Shown piece after piece: positions 24,947 to 34,189 of a stretch of 42,216 bases of DNA (the first letter of the stretch is position 1; each line of letters starts with the position of its first letter). The notes below the pieces were generated by a model that worked only from the letters and a program-made list of their open reading frames with translations, did no database searches and was not told the origin of the DNA. The stretch spans positions 1 to 42,216 of the forward strand of contig CAYYJH010000014.1 in NCBI GenBank assembly GCA_964472195.1. Direction: 5' to 3'. This DNA is from BS750m-G4 sp964472195 (GTDB lineage Bacteria; Bacteroidota; Ignavibacteria; Tepidaquicellales; Tepidaquicellaceae). The translations under genes and the position numbers were made by a program.

Positions 24947-25388
24947 GGAGGTAATTTTTATTTGGTGCATTGGTAGTGCTGTCATAACATGAGTTGATTT
25001 CTCCCATCACAAAGTGATACCTTCGGGATAGGGACTACTTCTCCAAAGGGGGGCATTGCTCCGTAACCGTGCACGAGTCGGAACTGTGGCGTGTTATACT
25101 TGCCGCTATTTTTTTGTGTGGTTTAACATTAGTGATGTTCCTTCAGTCTACCTGACAAAGGCAGGGAGGTGTTCCTGACTCGCACTTAAAAAATGTGGAT
25201 ATTTTACTTACTCCACCGTTTACGGTGGGGGTAAAGAACGAGAAAGTATTGGCTTTAGCCTAAATACTTTTAACCAGTTGTTGATGTTATCCCGAACAAC
25301 TTTCAAACTAAATTTATTATGCTGTTGGTGAGAACACCAACAGCGGGATAAAATCAGAGTCCCTTACAGGAGACTCCGATTTTACGGA
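24947..25388. repeat. 442-bp structured tandem repeat, copy 1
   Basis: The first of two head-to-tail copies with a 442-bp period and no difference that I can find by eye over about 438 bases. It has no plausible reading frame. It is full of inverted repeats: CCACCGT/ACGGTGG at 25213-25228, a perfect 10-bp stem GCTGTTGGTG/CACCAACAGC at 25321-25344 nested inside TTATCCCG/CGGGATAA, an AAAGTATT/AATACTTT hairpin around GGCTTTAGCC, and AAAATC.GAGTC/GACTC.GATTTT at the end. This points to a folded RNA or a palindromic mobile or extragenic repeat. No transposase is adjacent. Confidence 0.9.
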
Positions 25389-25826
25389 GGAGGTAATTTT
25401 TATTTGGTGCATTGGTAGTGCTGTCATAACATGAGTTGATTTCTCCCATCACAAAGTGATACCTTCGGGATAGGGACTACTTCTCCAAAGGGGGGCATTG
25501 CTCCGTAACCGTGCACGAGTCGGAACTGTGGCGTGTTATACTTGCCGCTATTTTTTTGTGTGGTTTAACATTAGTGATGTTCCTTCAGTCTACCTGACAA
25601 AGGCAGGGAGGTGTTCCTGACTCGCACTTAAAAAATGTGGATATTTTACTTACTCCACCGTTTACGGTGGGGGTAAAGAACGAGAAAGTATTGGCTTTAG
25701 CCTAAATACTTTTAACCAGTTGTTGATGTTATCCCGAACAACTTTCAAACTAAATTTATTATGCTGTTGGTGAGAACACCAACAGCGGGATAAAATCAGA
25801 GTCCCTTACAGGAGACTCCGATTTTA
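25389..25826. repeat. 442-bp structured tandem repeat, copy 2
   Basis: A copy of 24947-25388 with the same hairpins displaced by 442 bp (25655-25670 and 25763-25786). It diverges from copy 1 at the extreme end, where copy 1 has TTTACGGAGG and this copy TTTAAGGAGC. The near-perfect identity means a recent duplication or an assembly duplication. Confidence 0.9.
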
Positions 25827-26241
25827 AGGAGCAAATAAAAGTCACGGAATGGTTCGTGACTTGCCAGTGAAAAAATCTCCCTCACAATAAGCAAGTCTTC
25901 GACTTTTGTCCCCTCTTATCTTGCTAAGAGAAGGGAGCAGGGGTTGAGTTTTGAAATTGTCAGGCATAAAAACTCTAAGGTCTGTGCCGTACACGGCTTG
26001 CCTTTACCTGGCTGTAGACAGGTGCTGCAGGCAGGTAAATCAATCCATTCTACGACAGCACTGCAAATGGGACCAAAACAAAAACCTAACATAAAGCAAG
26101 TATATCAAATACTTATCTGTGTTTCAAAATATTTTTAAAATATCTATTTTCTTTTCTATGAGAATATCTTATAGCACAAAGGAGACAGTAAAAGATATTT
26201 AGTAATCTTATAAATTATAAGTCTTATCTCCGCTGGGATGG
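25827..26241. repeat. Gene-free stretch with further palindromic repeats
   Basis: Several inverted repeats follow the tandem copies. AGTCACG/CGTGACT lies at 25840-25861. A C-rich/G-rich pair lies around CCCCTCTTA...TAAGAG near 25910-25940. GCCGT/ACGGC is at 25986-25997. TTTACCTG/CAGGTAAA at about 26001-26040 encloses a second copy of the CAGGTGCTGCAGG type. These look like extragenic palindromes rather than genes. The short open frame across them is not convincing. Confidence 0.6.
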
Positions 26242-26247
26242 TTGCCT

Positions 26248-27105
26248 ATGGAATTAAACGAATTCAAAAGAAGGTTAAAAAAAGTAAAGTTAGTCGTATC
26301 GGATGTAGACGGGACACTTCTGAATAAAGAATACGAGCTGCCTGAACAATGCTGTGAGATGGTTCATAAGCTGATGGGAAAAAATATAATGTTTACTCTG
26401 GCTACACAGAGAATCCATTCTTCTATAGTACCCCTTGCCAGAGAGCTTGGAATTGAAATCCCGATAATTACTTTGAACGGTGCGTTAATCCAGGATGTGG
26501 ATGGGAATAATTTATTGCACCGCTCGCTCATTCAGGGGAAAAAAGTAGACAAAGCACTGCGACTTGCAGATAAATATTTCGTCAGGATAGCACTCTGTCA
26601 TAATGACCATATAGTTTTTACGGAGGATAATTCTGTGTTCCAAGATTTTCTTGGACAAATTGGAGTTGATTATAAACTTGTCGATTCTTATGATAAGTAC
26701 AAAAGCGAAACCAACCATATCTTCATGGCGGGTAATGAGAGGGAGAACATACTAAAGGTAGAAAGGAAAATGAGGTTTTTCTCTCACAGGAAAATAATTG
26801 TCAGCAGGTTCCGTTCACAATCTCAGAGCAGTTTACACAAGCTCGAGATAATGCCAGCAAAGACAACAAAGAAAACAGGAATGGCTAAACTGGCGAAGTA
26901 TCTCGGTATAAAGAAAGATGAATTAGTGGTTATCGGTGACTGGTACAATGACAGGGAACTTTTCGATTATGGCGGGCTGAACGTAACGTTGAAAGATTCA
27001 GTCGCAGAATTAAAACATAAAGCTCATTATGTTTCGCCTTATACGAACGAGGAAGATGGTGTGTGTCACTTCTTGGAGCTTTTTTATGATAACCTTGATA
27101 AGTAA
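26248..27105 (+). CDS. Cof-type HAD-superfamily phosphatase
   Basis: 285 residues from the ATG at 26248; a TTG two codons earlier is less likely. HAD motif I is VVSDVDGTLLNKE with the catalytic Asp and the second Asp two residues on. Motif II is ATQRIHSS, motif III a Lys in the PAKTTKKTGMAKL stretch, and motif IV is VIGDWYNDRELF. The C2-type cap between motifs II and III and the overall length fit the Cof/YbiV/YidA group, which dephosphorylates sugar phosphates, FMN or related small phosphates. The substrate cannot be told. It is followed 12 bp later by a methyltransferase gene in the same direction, so the two are probably co-transcribed. Confidence 0.9.
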   Translation: MELNEFKRRLKKVKLVVSDVDGTLLNKEYELPEQCCEMVHKLMGKNIMFTLATQRIHSSIVPLARELGIEIPIITLNGALIQDVDGNNLLHRSLIQGKKVDKALRLADKYFVRIALCHNDHIVFTEDNSVFQDFLGQIGVDYKLVDSYDKYKSETNHIFMAGNERENILKVERKMRFFSHRKIIVSRFRSQSQSSLHKLEIMPAKTTKKTGMAKLAKYLGIKKDELVVIGDWYNDRELFDYGGLNVTLKDSVAELKHKAHYVSPYTNEEDGVCHFLELFYDNLDK

Positions 27106-27117
27106 AGGTGTATTGGT

Positions 27118-27846
27118 TTGAAAACTCATAACAGTTATGACAGAATAGCGAAGTTTTATGATGATGTAATTGGCAGGTCGTTCGAGCCAGCGTTCTTTCT
27201 TAAAGAATTAATAAATAAGTATAGCAGTAACGTTATAAGCTTATTAGAGCTTGGCTGCGGTACGGGAAGTATACTCGAAGTTCTCAGCAGGGATTATGAT
27301 GTAACAGGAGTCGATCTTTCGGAGGAAATGCTTAAGATAGCCAGAAGAAAAAATGCCGGTGTTTCTTTATCGAAACAAAGCATAGTAGATTTTAAGTTAA
27401 ATAAGAAGTTCGACGCAATTATTTGTGTTTACGATACTGTGAATCATTTAACAAAATTCTCAGATTGGAAAAAGTTATTCGGAAATATTTATAAGCATTT
27501 AAATCAATCGGGAATTTTCTTGTTCGACATTAATACAATAAGCAAGCTGGATAATTTAGCGTATTTATCTTCCTTTGTAGAAAAATTTAATGAGAATTAT
27601 TTAGTCATAGATGTAAAGAAGTTGGGTAAGAATCTGTATGATTGGGAGTTAAAAATCTTTGAAAACATACAGAATGATGAATACAGGCTTCATGTAGAAA
27701 ACATCAAAGAGGTCTCTTTTTCGATCAAAAGAATTAAAGATGAGTTGAGAAAGAATTTTATTATAAGAAAAACATTGACCGAAGATTCAAAACGAGTATC
27801 GGGAAATTCAGACCGTGTTTACTTTGTATGTAAGAAAAAGAATTAA
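27118..27846 (+). CDS. Class I SAM-dependent methyltransferase
   Basis: 242 residues. SAM-binding motif I is LLELGCGTGSILEVL, followed by the acidic end of strand 2 in VTGVDLSEEMLKIARR, and a motif FDAIICVYDTVNHL with the DTVNHL loop seen in small-molecule methyltransferases. The start is TTG at 27118, with AAAGGTG seven bases upstream and no ATG near the conserved N-terminal YDRIAKFYDDVIG. The substrate is unknown; the YDxIAxFYD opening is common in the Methyltransf_25/11 families. It lies between the HAD phosphatase (12 bp) and FTCD (29 bp) genes in one apparent operon. Confidence 0.9.
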   Translation: MKTHNSYDRIAKFYDDVIGRSFEPAFFLKELINKYSSNVISLLELGCGTGSILEVLSRDYDVTGVDLSEEMLKIARRKNAGVSLSKQSIVDFKLNKKFDAIICVYDTVNHLTKFSDWKKLFGNIYKHLNQSGIFLFDINTISKLDNLAYLSSFVEKFNENYLVIDVKKLGKNLYDWELKIFENIQNDEYRLHVENIKEVSFSIKRIKDELRKNFIIRKTLTEDSKRVSGNSDRVYFVCKKKN

Positions 27847-27875
27847 TTATTTTTACTAATAATAAAATTTTAGTT

Positions 27876-29495
27876 ATGAGGAAAATAGTAGAATGTGTTC
27901 CAAACATCTCCGAAGGCAGGGATGAAAATATAATCAATGCATGTTCAGAGGCTGTTAAAAATGTTGAGGGAGTAACATTGTTGGATGTTGACCCGGGGAA
28001 ATCTACTAACAGAACGGTATTTACATTTGTCGGCGACCTGGATTCAGTTGTAGAAGGTGCATTTCAATTTGCAAAAACCGCTTATGAATTGATTGATATG
28101 ACAAAACATTCTGGTGAGCACCCAAGAATGGGTGCGGTAGATGTATGCCCGTTTGTACCGGTTGCAAATGTTACGATGGAGGATTGTGTGGATTGTGCAA
28201 AGAGATTCGGAAAGAGAGCTGGGGAAGAATTAGGTGTTCCGATTTATTTATATGAAAACGCTTCTGACAATCCTGATAGGCAAATGTTAAGACAGATACG
28301 CTCAGGTGAGTATGAAGGTATAAAGGATAAAATTAACAAACCAGAATGGAAGCCTGACTTCGGACCTCAGGAATTTATTCCAAAATCGGGAAACACTGCA
28401 GCAGGCGCGAGGTTTTTCTTGATTGCATACAACGTTAATATACTTGGTACTAAAAACCAGGCTCACAGGATAGCTCTGAATTTGCGTGAACAGGGTAGAG
28501 GACCCGACGACCCGGGCAGGTTAAAAGCTCTAAAAGGTATCGGGTGGTACGTAGATGAATACGACATGGCACAGGTTTCGATGAATCTCGATAATTATAA
28601 AATTACGCCACCGCATATAGCATTTGAGGAATGTGTAAAGGATGCAAAAGAGTTAAACATTGCAGTTTGCGGTAGTGAGCTTGTCGGCTTGATTCCGCTT
28701 GAAGCAATGCTAATAGCTGCGGACTATTACATGAAAAAAGAAAATTTGTTTATACTCGATGAGAAGCAGAAGATAAGATTAGTGATTGAACGACTCGGTC
28801 TTTCTTCGATAACTCCGTTTATCCCGGAGAAGAGGATTATAGAATATATGATAAAAGAAGAAGTAAACGAACCGCTTGCTTCTTTGAGTGTCAGGCAATT
28901 CACAGAGCTTGTTGGAGCAAGAACATCTGCACCGGGTGGAGGAAGTGTATCGGCATTGGTTGCATCACTTGGCGTAGCTTTAGGAACTATGATGGGATGG
29001 ATGAGCTATGGCAACAAAAAATTTGAACATCTTGATTCTAAAATGCGGAAGTTTATTCCACCACTCCACTTCAAAATGAAAGAACTTATTCCATTGATAG
29101 ACGCTGACACGAATGCATTCAACGATTATATGGAAGCAATGCGGTTACCACAGAATAAAGATGAAGAGAAAAAAATAAGAAATGAAAAGATGCAGGAAGG
29201 TTTAAAAAAAGCGATTGATGTTCCAATGAGTGTTATGAGAATTGGGGATTCATGCTGGGAGTGGATGTTTCAGATGGCGAAGTTTGGAAATATTAATTCG
29301 AAGAGCGATCTTGAAGTGGGAGCTAAAAGCCTTGAAACGGGAATTTGGGGCGCGCATAAAAATGTTCTAATCAATTTGCCGCAAATAGAAGATAAGAAGT
29401 ATAAAAATGCCATACTTAATGAATGCGAAGTAATACTTGACAGAGCTAAGAAGAGTTCGGCGAGAGTTGTAAGGATACTTGAGAAGAGGGTATAG
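27876..29495 (+). CDS. ftcD: Bifunctional formiminotransferase-cyclodeaminase
   Basis: 539 residues fusing two folate enzymes. The N-terminal part (about 1-300) begins MRKIVECVPNISEGRD and carries TKHSGEHPRMGAVDVCPFVP, the glutamate formiminotransferase signature. The C-terminal part (about 335-539) begins LSVRQFTELVGARTSAPGGGSVSA and matches formiminotetrahydrofolate cyclodeaminase. Together they move the formimino group from formiminoglutamate to tetrahydrofolate and release ammonia to give methenyl-THF, the last step of histidine degradation. No other hut gene is in the window. The fusion is known from eukaryotes and some bacteria. It is the last plus-strand gene before a convergent region. 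Confidence 0.95.
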   Translation: MRKIVECVPNISEGRDENIINACSEAVKNVEGVTLLDVDPGKSTNRTVFTFVGDLDSVVEGAFQFAKTAYELIDMTKHSGEHPRMGAVDVCPFVPVANVTMEDCVDCAKRFGKRAGEELGVPIYLYENASDNPDRQMLRQIRSGEYEGIKDKINKPEWKPDFGPQEFIPKSGNTAAGARFFLIAYNVNILGTKNQAHRIALNLREQGRGPDDPGRLKALKGIGWYVDEYDMAQVSMNLDNYKITPPHIAFEECVKDAKELNIAVCGSELVGLIPLEAMLIAADYYMKKENLFILDEKQKIRLVIERLGLSSITPFIPEKRIIEYMIKEEVNEPLASLSVRQFTELVGARTSAPGGGSVSALVASLGVALGTMMGWMSYGNKKFEHLDSKMRKFIPPLHFKMKELIPLIDADTNAFNDYMEAMRLPQNKDEEKKIRNEKMQEGLKKAIDVPMSVMRIGDSCWEWMFQMAKFGNINSKSDLEVGAKSLETGIWGAHKNVLINLPQIEDKKYKNAILNECEVILDRAKKSSARVVRILEKRV

Positions 29496-29569
29496 GATCA
29501 AGACTCTTTGTATTAGACATTGTTGTTCAAAAATCAAAAATCTAAAAACAAATAAATTCTAAAGTAAAA

Positions 29570-29637
29570 ATACCAATTTTCAAAAAGTAGTTTGTGATTT
29601 TGATATTGCAATTTCGTATTTGTTTGAAAATTGCTAT
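29570..29637. terminator. Inverted repeat between convergent genes
   Basis: A perfect 11-bp inverted repeat, CAATTTTCAAA (29574-29584) and TTTGAAAATTG (29623-29633), extends outward with one mismatch (AAATA.C/G.TATTT). It lies between the convergent FTCD and antiporter genes. The stem is AT-rich and the loop long, so it is only a possible two-way terminator. The whole 212-bp gap is rich in CAAA/TTTG repeats and has no gene. Confidence 0.4.
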
Positions 29638-29707
29638 TTGATATTTGTTATTTCTATTATAATTTAGGTTCCGTTTAGTAATTTTCCTTTGCAATTTTAT
29701 ATGTTAT

Positions 29708-31600
29708 TCAGTCTATTATCTCGTCTCTTCCTTTTAGTTTATTTAATTCCTCATTCTTAATTTGCTCCCCTTTATCCTGTAGCAAACTTTCTATGATTGG
29801 GATTAACTGTTTAGCAGCTAATATTCGCGGGAGAAAAACATAATTCGCACCTTCTTTATACAGTTCTAACGCTTGAGATGTACTTTCTGCAGTGACAATG
29901 ATTTTTGCTTTTGGACAAAGTACTTTTATAAATTTAATCAAATGAAGATTATCCGTTCCCTTTAATATCGAATTCGGTATAGTTGATATGACAAGTTTTG
30001 CACAATGTATTCCTGCATGTTGAAGTGTATCCATGTTACTTATATCTCCGTAGATTGCTTTAATACCCATTTTATTTAACTCTTGATGAACATGGGGATT
30101 AAAGTCTATTACGACAATTTCGTCTTTAATACTCACAACATTATCACCCAGTTTTAATTCATCCTCAAAGTCTTTATGATGGTCAACAATCTCCCTGATA
30201 AGAGAACTTGCTTCACGGAAGAACCCAAGTATAGCAATATCTTTTTCGACAGAAATCTGTTCTGATGGAACCTCTGGTATGTCTTTGATTCCTATTTTCG
30301 TTATTATTTTGCTTAAACCTTTCTGAAATGGGTGGCTGAACTGTATCATATATGTAGAAATAATCGAAGTAATAGCAAATACAAAAATTATGATTGACAG
30401 AATATCCGTTCCAATGTGACCTAATGATACACCAAGAGCTGCAATCACTAATGAGAATTCACTTATTTGTGAAAGGTTTATAGGAACTAATAAGCTAACA
30501 CGGTTTCCATTTTTAAATGCATGCAAGATGGGAAACATTGATACGAACCTTGTAGCGATAAGAAACAACGAAGCAATTCCGGCAATAGCAAGAATTCCAA
30601 GATTGTTCGTCGGGTCAGGAATCATCATACCGAGACCCACGAAGAATAGCATTAGGAAGAAATTGCGTATATTAGCAATCTTAGCTATAACATCGATACT
30701 ATAGGGAAACGGGGAAATAGCAATGCCCGCTATTAAAGCGCCCATTTCAAGTGAAAGTTCGAAGTAATTAGCCAATCCGCAAATTAGAAAACACCACGCT
30801 AATGACGCAGCTAATATGAGCTCGGGAACTTTGGCAACATTTTTGTATACTTTACCCAATGCATATTTGCTTAGTATAAGACTGATGAGAACGAGTATGC
30901 CGCCTTTTGCAAATGACCATAATATGCTAAGAAAGTCAGGGTCGGCGAGGTTGGGTTGAATTGCAAGAATTACTATTGCCCAAATATCCTGAAACACCAG
31001 AATTCCAAGTGTAAGTCTTCCAGCAAGTGTGTCCAGTTCAAATTTGTCGTAAAGAAGTTTTACAACGATAGCAGTACTGCTGATACCAAGGCAAACTGCT
31101 AAATAAATTAAATCATAATTTCCTTCACCGAAAGAATAACCTAAAAGGAAGAAAAACCCAAAACCCATGCTGACACAAAGAACAAATTGGGAAGAGCCCG
31201 TAACGAGTAATGATTTTCCTGCTTCTTTAAGCTTTTTCATATCAATTTCCAAACCAATCATAAAGAGCAAGAGAATCAAACCGATATCTGCTATGACTTT
31301 AATATCTTCGGCACTCGACACAAAGCCAAAACCTATTTTCGGTCCAATCAAAACACCTGCGATAACATAAGAAAGAAGTAATGGCTGTTTGATGTAATTT
31401 CCAAGGAAAGCCATTATCATTGCAGCAAGGATGCTGATGCCAATGCTTGATATTAAATGATGCTTTCCGCCTGCAGATGAACCGGCGAGTGCGGATTCAT
31501 TGAATATTAAAATTAAGATTAATAAAGCTATGAATGGTAATAACTTTTTAAGGATTTGTCTAGCACGAATTATCTTGGAATTTGTAGAGATTTTAGTCAT
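29708..31600 (-). CDS. CPA2-family monovalent cation:proton antiporter with RCK domain
   Basis: 630 residues. An N-terminal hydrophobic leader is followed by about twelve membrane helices of the Na+/H+ exchanger (KefB/KefC-like) fold, with LLSYVIAGVLIGPKIGFG, LFMIGLEIDMKKLKEAG, the GILVFQDIWAI stretch carrying the membrane aspartate, and EMGALIAGIAISPFPYS. The C-terminal half is a TrkA-N/RCK nucleotide-binding domain from about residue 455. Its glycine motif reads ILGFFREASS rather than the usual GxGxxG, but KAIYGDISNMDTLQHAGI and ANYVFLPRI retain the fold. It likely exports K+ or Na+ in exchange for protons. It is convergent with ftcD and divergent from the PiT transporter gene. Confidence 0.92.
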   Translation of the reverse strand: MTKISTNSKIIRARQILKKLLPFIALLILILIFNESALAGSSAGGKHHLISSIGISILAAMIMAFLGNYIKQPLLLSYVIAGVLIGPKIGFGFVSSAEDIKVIADIGLILLLFMIGLEIDMKKLKEAGKSLLVTGSSQFVLCVSMGFGFFFLLGYSFGEGNYDLIYLAVCLGISSTAIVVKLLYDKFELDTLAGRLTLGILVFQDIWAIVILAIQPNLADPDFLSILWSFAKGGILVLISLILSKYALGKVYKNVAKVPELILAASLAWCFLICGLANYFELSLEMGALIAGIAISPFPYSIDVIAKIANIRNFFLMLFFVGLGMMIPDPTNNLGILAIAGIASLFLIATRFVSMFPILHAFKNGNRVSLLVPINLSQISEFSLVIAALGVSLGHIGTDILSIIIFVFAITSIISTYMIQFSHPFQKGLSKIITKIGIKDIPEVPSEQISVEKDIAILGFFREASSLIREIVDHHKDFEDELKLGDNVVSIKDEIVVIDFNPHVHQELNKMGIKAIYGDISNMDTLQHAGIHCAKLVISTIPNSILKGTDNLHLIKFIKVLCPKAKIIVTAESTSQALELYKEGANYVFLPRILAAKQLIPIIESLLQDKGEQIKNEELNKLKGRDEIID

Positions 31601-31878
31601 ATAAAGAATTACTGAAAAGACATTTTAACATCTTTTTTTAGTGATTTCTTTTACAAAAAACCTTAAAAAATTGTAACAAACTAAAGAAAAGAATTTATAC
31701 AATCCACATCTTATTTTAAATATAAAGATAAATCTAAAATTTTTTAAGAAATATTCTAATAGAATTTTAAATTCATATTAATTTGTTTATTTTCGATTGC
31801 CTTCCATAAGTAGTTATGAATTGTTTTATTAATTTTTTTTACAAATTCCAAAATATAGAAAAATATACAGAATAGTTG
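31601..31878. promoter_or_regulatory. Divergent promoter region, antiporter/PiT transporter
   Basis: 278 bp of very AT-rich sequence between two divergent ion-transport genes. No gene and no strong hairpin are seen. Promoters for both must lie here, but I could not define the boxes with confidence. Confidence 0.4.
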
Positions 31879-34149
31879 ATGAATGATATTTATTTTATTT
31901 TAGTTATCGTTTTATTCATACTTGCAGTGAGAGATTTGGTTGTAGGTGTCAGTAATGATGCTGTTAATTTTTTAAGTTCTGCCATTGGATCAAAATCTGC
32001 ACCATTTTGGATTATAATGATCGTAGCCGGCTTAGGAATTATAGTCGGTGTAACTTTTTCCAGCGGATTGATGGAGGTTGCAAGAAAAGGTATCTTTCAC
32101 CCAGAGCGGTTTTATTTTTCCGAGATTATGATAATCTTCCTCGCAGTTATGATCACGGATGTATTACTTCTGGATTTGTTTAACACTTATGCTTTACCAA
32201 CCTCAACAACAGTATCAATTGTTTTCGAATTATTAGGTGCATCGGTAGCTGTTTCTATTTTTAAAATGATTAGATTAGATGAACCTATTCATGCATTAGG
32301 AGGATATATCAATTCAGAAAAAGCTTTAGTAATAATTTTAGGTATATTATTATCAGTTATTATTGCTTTTTCAGTTGGTGCATTAATTCAATACATTACA
32401 AGAATATTCTTTTCTTTCGATTATAAAAAGTATTTAAAATATTTTGGAGCACTCTGGGGAGGTGTTTCAATAACTGTGATTACTTATTTTATATTGATAA
32501 AAGGTGCAGGAGGTTCTTCATTCATAACTGAAGATACGCTAGCATGGATCAAATCAAATACAGTGATGATATTAGTTGTAAGTTTTATCAGCTGGACTAT
32601 ATTGCTGCAGTTGCTTAATTGGTTCATAAAATTGAATATACTTCAACTGATTGTTTTAGTCGGAACTTTTGCTCTTGCAATGGCTTTTGCAGGAAATGAT
32701 TTAGTGAATTTCATCGGTGTTCCATTAGCGGGTTTGAAATCATTCCAGGTATTTATTTCCGATCCAAATGCAGTTGATCCCGATAAATTATCAATGATAG
32801 CCTTAACCGGAAAAGTAAAAACCGATACTTTTCTTTTATTGCTTGCAGGATTGGTTATGGTTATTACTTTATGGGTATCGCGTAAAGCAAGATCTGTTAC
32901 AGCTACAACGGTTGATTTAAGCAGCCAGGGAGAAGAGCAGGAAAGATTTGGTTCTTCATTATTTTCGAGGACAATTGTTCGGGGTTCAATTGCTATGGGA
33001 AATACGATAAAAGGTTTCATACCGAATCTTATATATTATAAAATTGATAAACGCTTTGATCAAAAATTATATGAACAAAGAAGTAATCCGAAAGATGATA
33101 AACCAGCATTCGATATGGTTCGTGCTTCTGTAAATTTGGTCGTAGCAAGTATTTTGATTGCTTTTGGAACATCTTTAAAACTACCTTTATCTACAACTTA
33201 TGTAACATTTATGGTTGCAATGGGGACATCATTTGCTGACAGGGCATGGGGCCGCGAGTCAGCCGTATTTCGTATTACCGGTGTAATCACTGTAATCGGA
33301 GGTTGGTTTTTTACAGCTATGTCCGCTTTTACCGTTGCTGCAATTTTTGCTTTAATAATAAGTTTTGGAGGATTCATTGCAATTGGTGTTATGTTGATTC
33401 TTGTTGTATTCTTGATTATTAAAACTCATACAATTCATCGCAAAAGGGAAAAGGAGATGGAAGAAACTAAAGAATTGGATTCTATAGAAGGACTGATTCA
33501 ACAGGGTAATGTTATGGAGAGATGTTCAAAAAGTGTTTTAAGCATACTGGGTTCTGTATCAAAGTTGTACAATAGAACAATTCAGGGATTAATTATAGAG
33601 GACCGTAAACAGCTTAAGGAAATTAATAAAGAAGTTGACAAACTGAATAAACAGACCAAACGTCTTAAGAATAATATGAATAAAACAATTCAACTTTTGC
33701 ACGATGATTCTATAGAGTCAGGGCATTTTTATGTACAAGTTCTGGATTATTTAAGAGAAATTGCTCACAGTTTAACATTCATTTCTTCTCCAATTTTCGA
33801 CCATATCGATAATAATCATAAACCTTTAATAGCAGAACAGAAAGAGGATCTAAAAAATTTGAGTGCCAATATTGAACTTTTGTTTAAGGAAATTTTGATA
33901 ATAATAAGGGAACAAAAATTTGAAGAGCTGGAAAAAATATTAACCAAGCAGCACGAATTGTTAGAAACAATCAGCAGGCTAAGAAAGAGACAAGTAAAAA
34001 GAATAAAAGGCAGTCAGGCAGGAACAAGAGTAAGTCTGCTTTACCTTGAAGTACTTGCAGAAACGAAAAATCTTTTATTATATACCATTAATTTGGTAAA
34101 AGCAAATAGAGATTTTGTAGAATACAGTAAGAAGCCTGAAAGTGAATAA
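31879..34149 (+). CDS. PiT-family inorganic phosphate transporter with C-terminal PhoU-like domain
   Basis: 756 residues from the ATG at 31879; a TTG lies immediately before it. The two duplicated PiT signatures are present: GVSNDAVNFLSSAIGSKSAP near residue 24 and FAGNDLVNFIGVPLAGLKS near 270. About ten membrane helices lie between residue 1 and 520. The C-terminal 230 residues are soluble and helical (KEINKEVDKLNKQTKRL, EIAHSLTFISSPIFDHIDNNH), like PhoU, which in other bacteria restrains phosphate uptake. The transporter couples phosphate entry to a cation gradient, and the fused PhoU-like part probably gates it. It could supply phosphate to the polyphosphate kinase encoded about 9 kb away; that link is inference. 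Confidence 0.92.
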   Translation: MNDIYFILVIVLFILAVRDLVVGVSNDAVNFLSSAIGSKSAPFWIIMIVAGLGIIVGVTFSSGLMEVARKGIFHPERFYFSEIMIIFLAVMITDVLLLDLFNTYALPTSTTVSIVFELLGASVAVSIFKMIRLDEPIHALGGYINSEKALVIILGILLSVIIAFSVGALIQYITRIFFSFDYKKYLKYFGALWGGVSITVITYFILIKGAGGSSFITEDTLAWIKSNTVMILVVSFISWTILLQLLNWFIKLNILQLIVLVGTFALAMAFAGNDLVNFIGVPLAGLKSFQVFISDPNAVDPDKLSMIALTGKVKTDTFLLLLAGLVMVITLWVSRKARSVTATTVDLSSQGEEQERFGSSLFSRTIVRGSIAMGNTIKGFIPNLIYYKIDKRFDQKLYEQRSNPKDDKPAFDMVRASVNLVVASILIAFGTSLKLPLSTTYVTFMVAMGTSFADRAWGRESAVFRITGVITVIGGWFFTAMSAFTVAAIFALIISFGGFIAIGVMLILVVFLIIKTHTIHRKREKEMEETKELDSIEGLIQQGNVMERCSKSVLSILGSVSKLYNRTIQGLIIEDRKQLKEINKEVDKLNKQTKRLKNNMNKTIQLLHDDSIESGHFYVQVLDYLREIAHSLTFISSPIFDHIDNNHKPLIAEQKEDLKNLSANIELLFKEILIIIREQKFEELEKILTKQHELLETISRLRKRQVKRIKGSQAGTRVSLLYLEVLAETKNLLLYTINLVKANRDFVEYSKKPESE

Positions 34150-34189
34150 ATATAAGCTTGATATCTAATAAACTAAAGGATTAGTTATA

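Noticed and set aside
24947..25826. CRISPR array
   Set aside because: There are only two long identical tandem copies, with no short repeat/spacer pattern and no cas genes.
24947..25826. Group II intron or insertion sequence
   Set aside because: No reverse transcriptase or transposase frame, no target-site duplication noticed, and no domain V-like motif that I can identify.
25944..26138. 64-residue open frame in the repeat-rich stretch
   Set aside because: It runs through several palindromes with no ribosome site or family resemblance; it is probably chance.
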